A DNA stretch of 64,000 bases from Apoderus coryli (lineage: Eukaryota; Arthropoda; Insecta; Coleoptera; Attelabidae): NCBI GenBank assembly GCA_911728435.2, contig OU452201.1:7874001-7938000 (forward strand), written 5' to 3'. The position numbers and the translations under genes are program-made. This document shows, piece after piece, positions 60,201 through 64,000 of this stretch. Each line of letters opens with the position of its first letter. Positions within the stretch are counted from its first letter, which is position 1. The notes below the pieces were generated by a model that worked only from the letters and a program-made list of their open reading frames with translations, searched no databases and was not told the origin of the DNA.

Positions 60201-60712
60201 ATTATAGATTATTTATTTATTTAACAATTCGGGGTACACACAGATCAAAGATCCAAAACAGTACCCACAGTATAATATACATGTTCAGTGGGTTAATCAA
60301 TAGAACTTAAAAAAAAAATAAATCATACATAAGAGTGCAAATACAATAGTTAGTCAATCATGTTTCTTGCAAATATCTTAAATGTATATTTAGACATAGT
60401 GAGAAAATCGAAATCCACAATCAATGAATTAAAAGTCTTTACCATCCTACAGATAGGAGAATTTTGTCCAGCATTAGTTCGTCTAAATGGAATAACAAAT
60501 AACTCATTGTTCCTCAATGTTCTAAGTGACTCCTTAAAAATAATGTTTTCTAAAATATAATCTGACTGCAGTAAGCCTTTTAAAATCTTAAATATAAATA
60601 ATAAATTTCTCTTCTTTTTTTCCTTTTCTTGGGATGAGGTTCACAAATTTAAAAAAATATTTTTTTTTTTTAAACTATTCCTTTAATCGTTTCATGTCAT
60701 CATTTTTTTTTT

Positions 60713-60749
60713 CCAACGTTTCGACTAGACTCGGCTAGTCTTTTTCAAG
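60713..60749 (-). ncRNA. GAAAC hairpin motif in the left PLE arm
   Basis: Minus strand: CTTGAAAAA, a GACTAG/CTAGTC stem, GAAACGTTGG. It differs from the CTGANGA form in its first half. Confidence 0.45.
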
Positions 60750-61112
60750 AAATTCTGAAATTTCGTCTACAATCAGTAACATAAAACACTTAAAAATATA
60801 AAAATACATATATGTATAAACCATTACGTTAACACAAACAATTACAAAAAATTACAATTACCTTTCTTTTCCAATACATAAACATTTCTTTTTTCTTTTA
60901 TTTTTATATTATTACATTTTTTTTGTTTTTAAGTAGGTACGTATACGAGTACACGACCTTGTTCTACAATCTGACAAATAAATTTTTAGTAGGATCTGAA
61001 CAAAATTTTAAATGGCAAAACTAATGTGTGATAAAATGATTAAAAAATTTTTTTTTTGTTGATACATAGAAAACGAGGGGTGTTCAGCAATTTATGTTAT
61101 TATTTATAGTTT

Positions 61113-62027
61113 TTATATGATGTTATTATAGATCTGACTTAGGTATTGAATGTCTGTTCTGTCATTGATACTATGTTCATTTTTTTTTATGTGAATCATC
61201 TCCAGCATTTCCCTCTTTTTGTTATTGGCCTCCTTTAATAAAATTGAAGTGGCATCAAAATCAAATTCATGGTTATAAGCTTCAATGTGTTTTTTAAGAG
61301 CTGTTTTACCGGAGTTGGGATTCCTATGATTTGCAAGCCGCTTCTCGAGATATTGTTTTGTTTGGCCAATGTATACTCCTTCGCAACCCTTACAAGGTAT
61401 TTCATACACAACATGGGTATTTTTAATTTTTGGAGTTTTTGATTTTAGTTTAGTGTATACTTTTGATTTTAGAGTATTATTATTTTTGTGGCAGACTGTG
61501 ATGTTATGTTTTTTTAATTTATTTTTTAAAGTTTCTGATAATCCTTTAACATAAGGGAGCGACACATAATTATTATTACTGTTTGCAAGTAGATTGCTAT
61601 TGGGACTCTCGTTATAGAATTTGTGAATTCTTTTTTTGAAAATTTTTTGTATTAAATTTTGTGGATAAGAATTTTTTATAAGTGCATTTTTTGCTTTAGT
61701 AATTGCCTCTTCTCGATATTCGGGATCTGTTAACTTGATTGCTCTGTCAGCAAGTCCAATAACAACACTTTTTTTATGGCTAAACGAATGGCAAGAGTTA
61801 TAGTTTACATATCTTTGAGACCAAGTCGGTTTGGTGTACCACATCGTTCGAATTTTATTATTTGTTCTAATAAGAGTGGTATCGAGAAAATTTATTTGGT
61901 TGTTGTTTTCAACTTCTATTGTGAATTGCAATTTTGGATGATAGGAATTGAATACGTTTAGGGTGTTATTGATGTCTTTCTCGGGGATCAAAGCAATACA
62001 ATCATCAACGTATCTGAAAAAGAATAC
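61113..62027 (-). pseudogene. Penelope RT/GIY-YIG protein, 5'-truncated
   Basis: The frame opens at the junction near 62027 with FFRYVDDCIALIPEKD. The catalytic YVDD of the reverse transcriptase is at 62001-62012. The RT thumb follows (NQINFLDTTL, WYTKPTWSQRYVNYNSCHSF, which is diagnostic of PLEs), then LPYVKGLSETLKNKL and a GIY-YIG endonuclease (HVVYEIPCKGCEGVYIGQT, EKRLANHRN, ending SQIYNNII). It is about 304 codons, with no internal stop. The fingers and most of the palm are missing, so it cannot act alone. The GIY-YIG domain indicates a Penelope/Poseidon-like rather than endonuclease-lacking PLE. Confidence 0.92.
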
Positions 62028-62519
62028 CGGCCTGGATTGGAGTGACTGGATAACAGTGCTCTCTAAAAAAGAAATGAGGGAAATGCTGGAGATGATTCAC
62101 ATAAAAAAAAATGAACATAGTATCAATGACAGAACAGACATTCAATACCTAAGTCAGATCTATAATAACATCATATAAAAACTATAAATAATAACATAAA
62201 TTGCTGAACACCCCTCGTTTTCTATGTATCAACAAAAAAAAAATTTTTTAATCATTTTATCACACATTAGTTTTGCCATTTAAAATTTTGTTCAGATCCT
62301 ACTAAAAATTTATTTGTCAGATTGTAGAACAAGGTCGTGTACTCGTATACGTACCTACTTAAAAACAAAAAAAATGTAATAATATAAAAATAAAAGAAAA
62401 AAGAAAGGTAATTGTAATTTTTTGTAATTGTTTGTGTTAACGTAATGGTTTATACATATATGTATTTTTATATTTTTAAGTGTTTTATGTTACTGATTGT
62501 AGACGAAATTTCAGAATTT

Positions 62520-62556
62520 CTTGAAAAAGACTAGCCGAGTCTAGTCGAAACGTTGG
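62520..62556 (+). ncRNA. GAAAC hairpin motif in the right PLE arm
   Basis: Inverted twin of 60713-60749, with identical stem and GAAACGTTGG. Confidence 0.45.
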
Positions 62557-62830
62557 AAAAAAAAAACGATGACATGAAACGATTAAAGGAATAGTTTAAA
62601 AAAAAAAATATTTTTTTAAATTTGTGAACCTCATCCCAAGAAAAGGAAAAAAAGAAGAGAAATTGAAGAACAAGGTTCAAGAATAATAAATCAGAAAAAA
62701 TAAATAATAAATGAGAGAGTTGCCTTCTCTTTTGCAATGATATTATTGAATATCTTCGCATAATGGGGTTGTAATTCACGGGAAAACTCAGTATGATGTC
62801 GGACTTATATGCCAAGTATTTCAAAAACTA

Positions 62831-64000
62831 ATCAGTAAATGATGCTTGTGTTTGCTAAACCTGCGTTTAGTATGTAGCCACTGTGCGATACTTACCCTGA
62901 TGGATAAATACATTCTTTGTGTACGACACTGGGTTATAGTAGTTTTAGAGAATTTTGTACAAATTACCAGATTCCATTAGCACATTAGATAAGAAAAACA
63001 CATTCATTTGGATATAAAATAATAATTAACCGAATATACTGACAGTTTTGAGAAATGCAATAATAAAACACATTATTCTGTACCTAAATATTGATATTTA
63101 TGTTTACTCAAGACATTTTTTAAACCACAATGGGTATACTAATTATTTGTTATGTTTAACACAATATTACAAAAAGCGTTAAAAGCTATTTCAAAATAAA
63201 ACCAAATATATGAGATATAAAATTACTTAGTTTGCGTAAGAATTTGATAAAGAAACAGCATGCTATTTTGTTATGTTGAGGACACAATATTACACCTAAA
63301 ACTTTCGTAAGATTGTACACAAAAGTTGTGGTTAGACCAAGCTCAATCATTGCAAAGTGCTGCTGTTCATATACAAATCAAATGAATACCGGATATGACC
63401 TTTTTTTGTCGGTCGTGTATGTACGACCCTGTGTATTTAAATCCGCCTTAGAAAGTAGGCGCATAAAGTACATGCATTATTCTATTTGTTATATTACAAA
63501 ACTTTTGCCATACGGATAGTGATCAGTATTGTTATTTTTGTTGTTGTCGAAACGATTTTACAATAATCATTTTATGAGTAACTTGCTTCTTAGTAAGGTC
63601 GACAAGTCTATACTTATATCTAATGTGAGCGCTCTACAATACGTATCACTTGACTTTTTTCTGTTTATCTACACAACACAATGAAACTGAAACTCGCTTT
63701 TACTTTGAGTCATGTAGGCATTGATTCTTTGTCTTTGCTCAATAGCTAAATAAATGATAAAAATCCATTGGATATCATTGCCCTTAGCAATGAAATTCTC
63801 CCATCTATTGATGGAAACAAATATAAAACTCTCAACTAACAGCAAAAGTTCCCATAGATATCACAAGATATTTTATCCGGCATCTCAATTTCATCACCCT
63901 ATATAATAATTCTTGAATGCTTCTAAAAGCCTCTTTTACCTTATAAATCAATCACAAGTGGTATGTACTATTGCATTGGTTCGCCCTGTATTATCGTGCA
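62831..64000. other. intergenic DNA without recognised genes
   Basis: AT-rich. A short hairpin GGTCGTGTATGTACGACC lies near 63411-63428. Nothing coding is supported. Confidence 0.35.

Larger units (their letters stand above)
60607..62699 (-). mobile_element. Penelope-like element with inverted 3' ends
   Basis: The 2093-base insertion is bounded by ATAAATAATAAAT at 60594-60606 and 62700-62712, a 13-bp duplication. Both ends are the 3' end of a PLE in opposite orientation. The left arm 60607-61225 and right arm 62072-62699 are near-identical inverted copies, each holding the last 35 codons, the untranslated tail and the GAAAC hairpin (60713-60749 minus and 62520-62556 plus). Between them lies a single truncated copy of the gene on the minus strand. 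This inverted layout is known for Penelope elements. Confidence 0.88.
60205..62830 (-). pseudogene. jockey-like LINE C-terminus split by a PLE
   Basis: On the minus strand FLKYLAYKSDIILSF and RRYSIISLQKRRQLSH (62830-62713) continue, after removal of 60607-62699 and one target copy, into FKILKGLLQSDYILENIIF and RTNAGQNSPICRMVKTFNSL (60593-60370), ending RNMID. The untranslated end carries a TAAATAAATAAATAAT tail near 60207-60224. Without the insertion the frame is continuous across the junction, so the PLE landed in an already 5'-truncated but undecayed LINE copy. Confidence 0.85.

Noticed and set aside
60360..60560. Plus-strand 66-codon frame
   Set aside because: Antisense shadow of the LINE C-terminus on the minus strand (RTNAGQNSPICRMVKTFNSL).
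61948..62178. Plus-strand frame ending SQIYNNII, apparently a second PLE gene
   Set aside because: Only its last 35 codons are PLE sequence, and they belong to the inverted 3' arm; the start is junction DNA.
63405..63470. Paired hairpins suggesting a tRNA
   Set aside because: No T-loop GTTCRA sequence and no seven-base acceptor pairing; a tRNA cloverleaf cannot be drawn.

Overview
The window reads as nuclear DNA of an insect or close arthropod relative. It is AT-rich, its host genes have short GT-AG introns, and it is packed with arthropod transposon families: mariner/Tc1, hAT, Crypton, jockey-like LINEs, a Penelope-like element (PLE) and many short inverted-repeat elements. The order cannot be fixed from the sequence alone. 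No rRNA, tRNA, CRISPR array or bacterial-type operon was recognised.

Four host genes can be assembled, all between about 34 and 45 kb. They are an SLC22-type transporter (eight coding exons, 34174-37780, +), COX16 (two exons, 38039-38474, -), the V-ATPase subunit F gene (four exons, 40551-41116, +) and an NHEJ1/XLF-like DNA-repair gene (five exons, 43732-45034, +). Splice phases agree through each, giving predicted proteins of 508, 101, 122 and 307 residues. The SLC22 gene and COX16 converge tail to tail. The two largest gaps between the host genes hold mobile elements: a GGCCCGG-ended element between COX16 and the V-ATPase gene, and a hAT-type miniature element between the V-ATPase gene and NHEJ1.

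From 0 to 34 kb the window is a transposon graveyard. It has a broken mariner (1 kb), a double fold-back repeat (2.7-3.6 kb), a second fold-back (5.1-5.6 kb) and LINE fragments (8.5-9.8, 11.0-12.1, 32.0-33.1 kb). A three-level nest lies at 12.9-15.9 kb, whose empty site survives in a second copy at 25 kb. A 386-codon Crypton tyrosine-recombinase frame (16.8-17.9 kb) and an old hAT-like element with a nested TATA-flanked fold-back (18.8-20.8 kb) follow. From 45 to 64 kb come a complete but dead Tc1 element, a 5'-truncated LINE with a 16-bp target duplication, a palindromic mini-element with a 13-bp duplication, hAT and LINE fragments, a 256-bp-period tandem array, and a PLE inserted cleanly into a LINE reading frame.

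The most interesting signal is a short hairpin motif, roughly CYTGARRAW - stem-loop - GAAACGTY, found about ten times. It lies in both inverted arms of the PLE and of the palindromic mini-element, and at the ends of other repeats. It resembles the core of hammerhead ribozymes, which PLEs are known to carry, but with one extra base. It may mark a family of PLE-mobilised non-autonomous units. The Crypton frame, with all five recombinase residues, and a hAT miniature element packed with the TATCGATA octamer are also worth attention.
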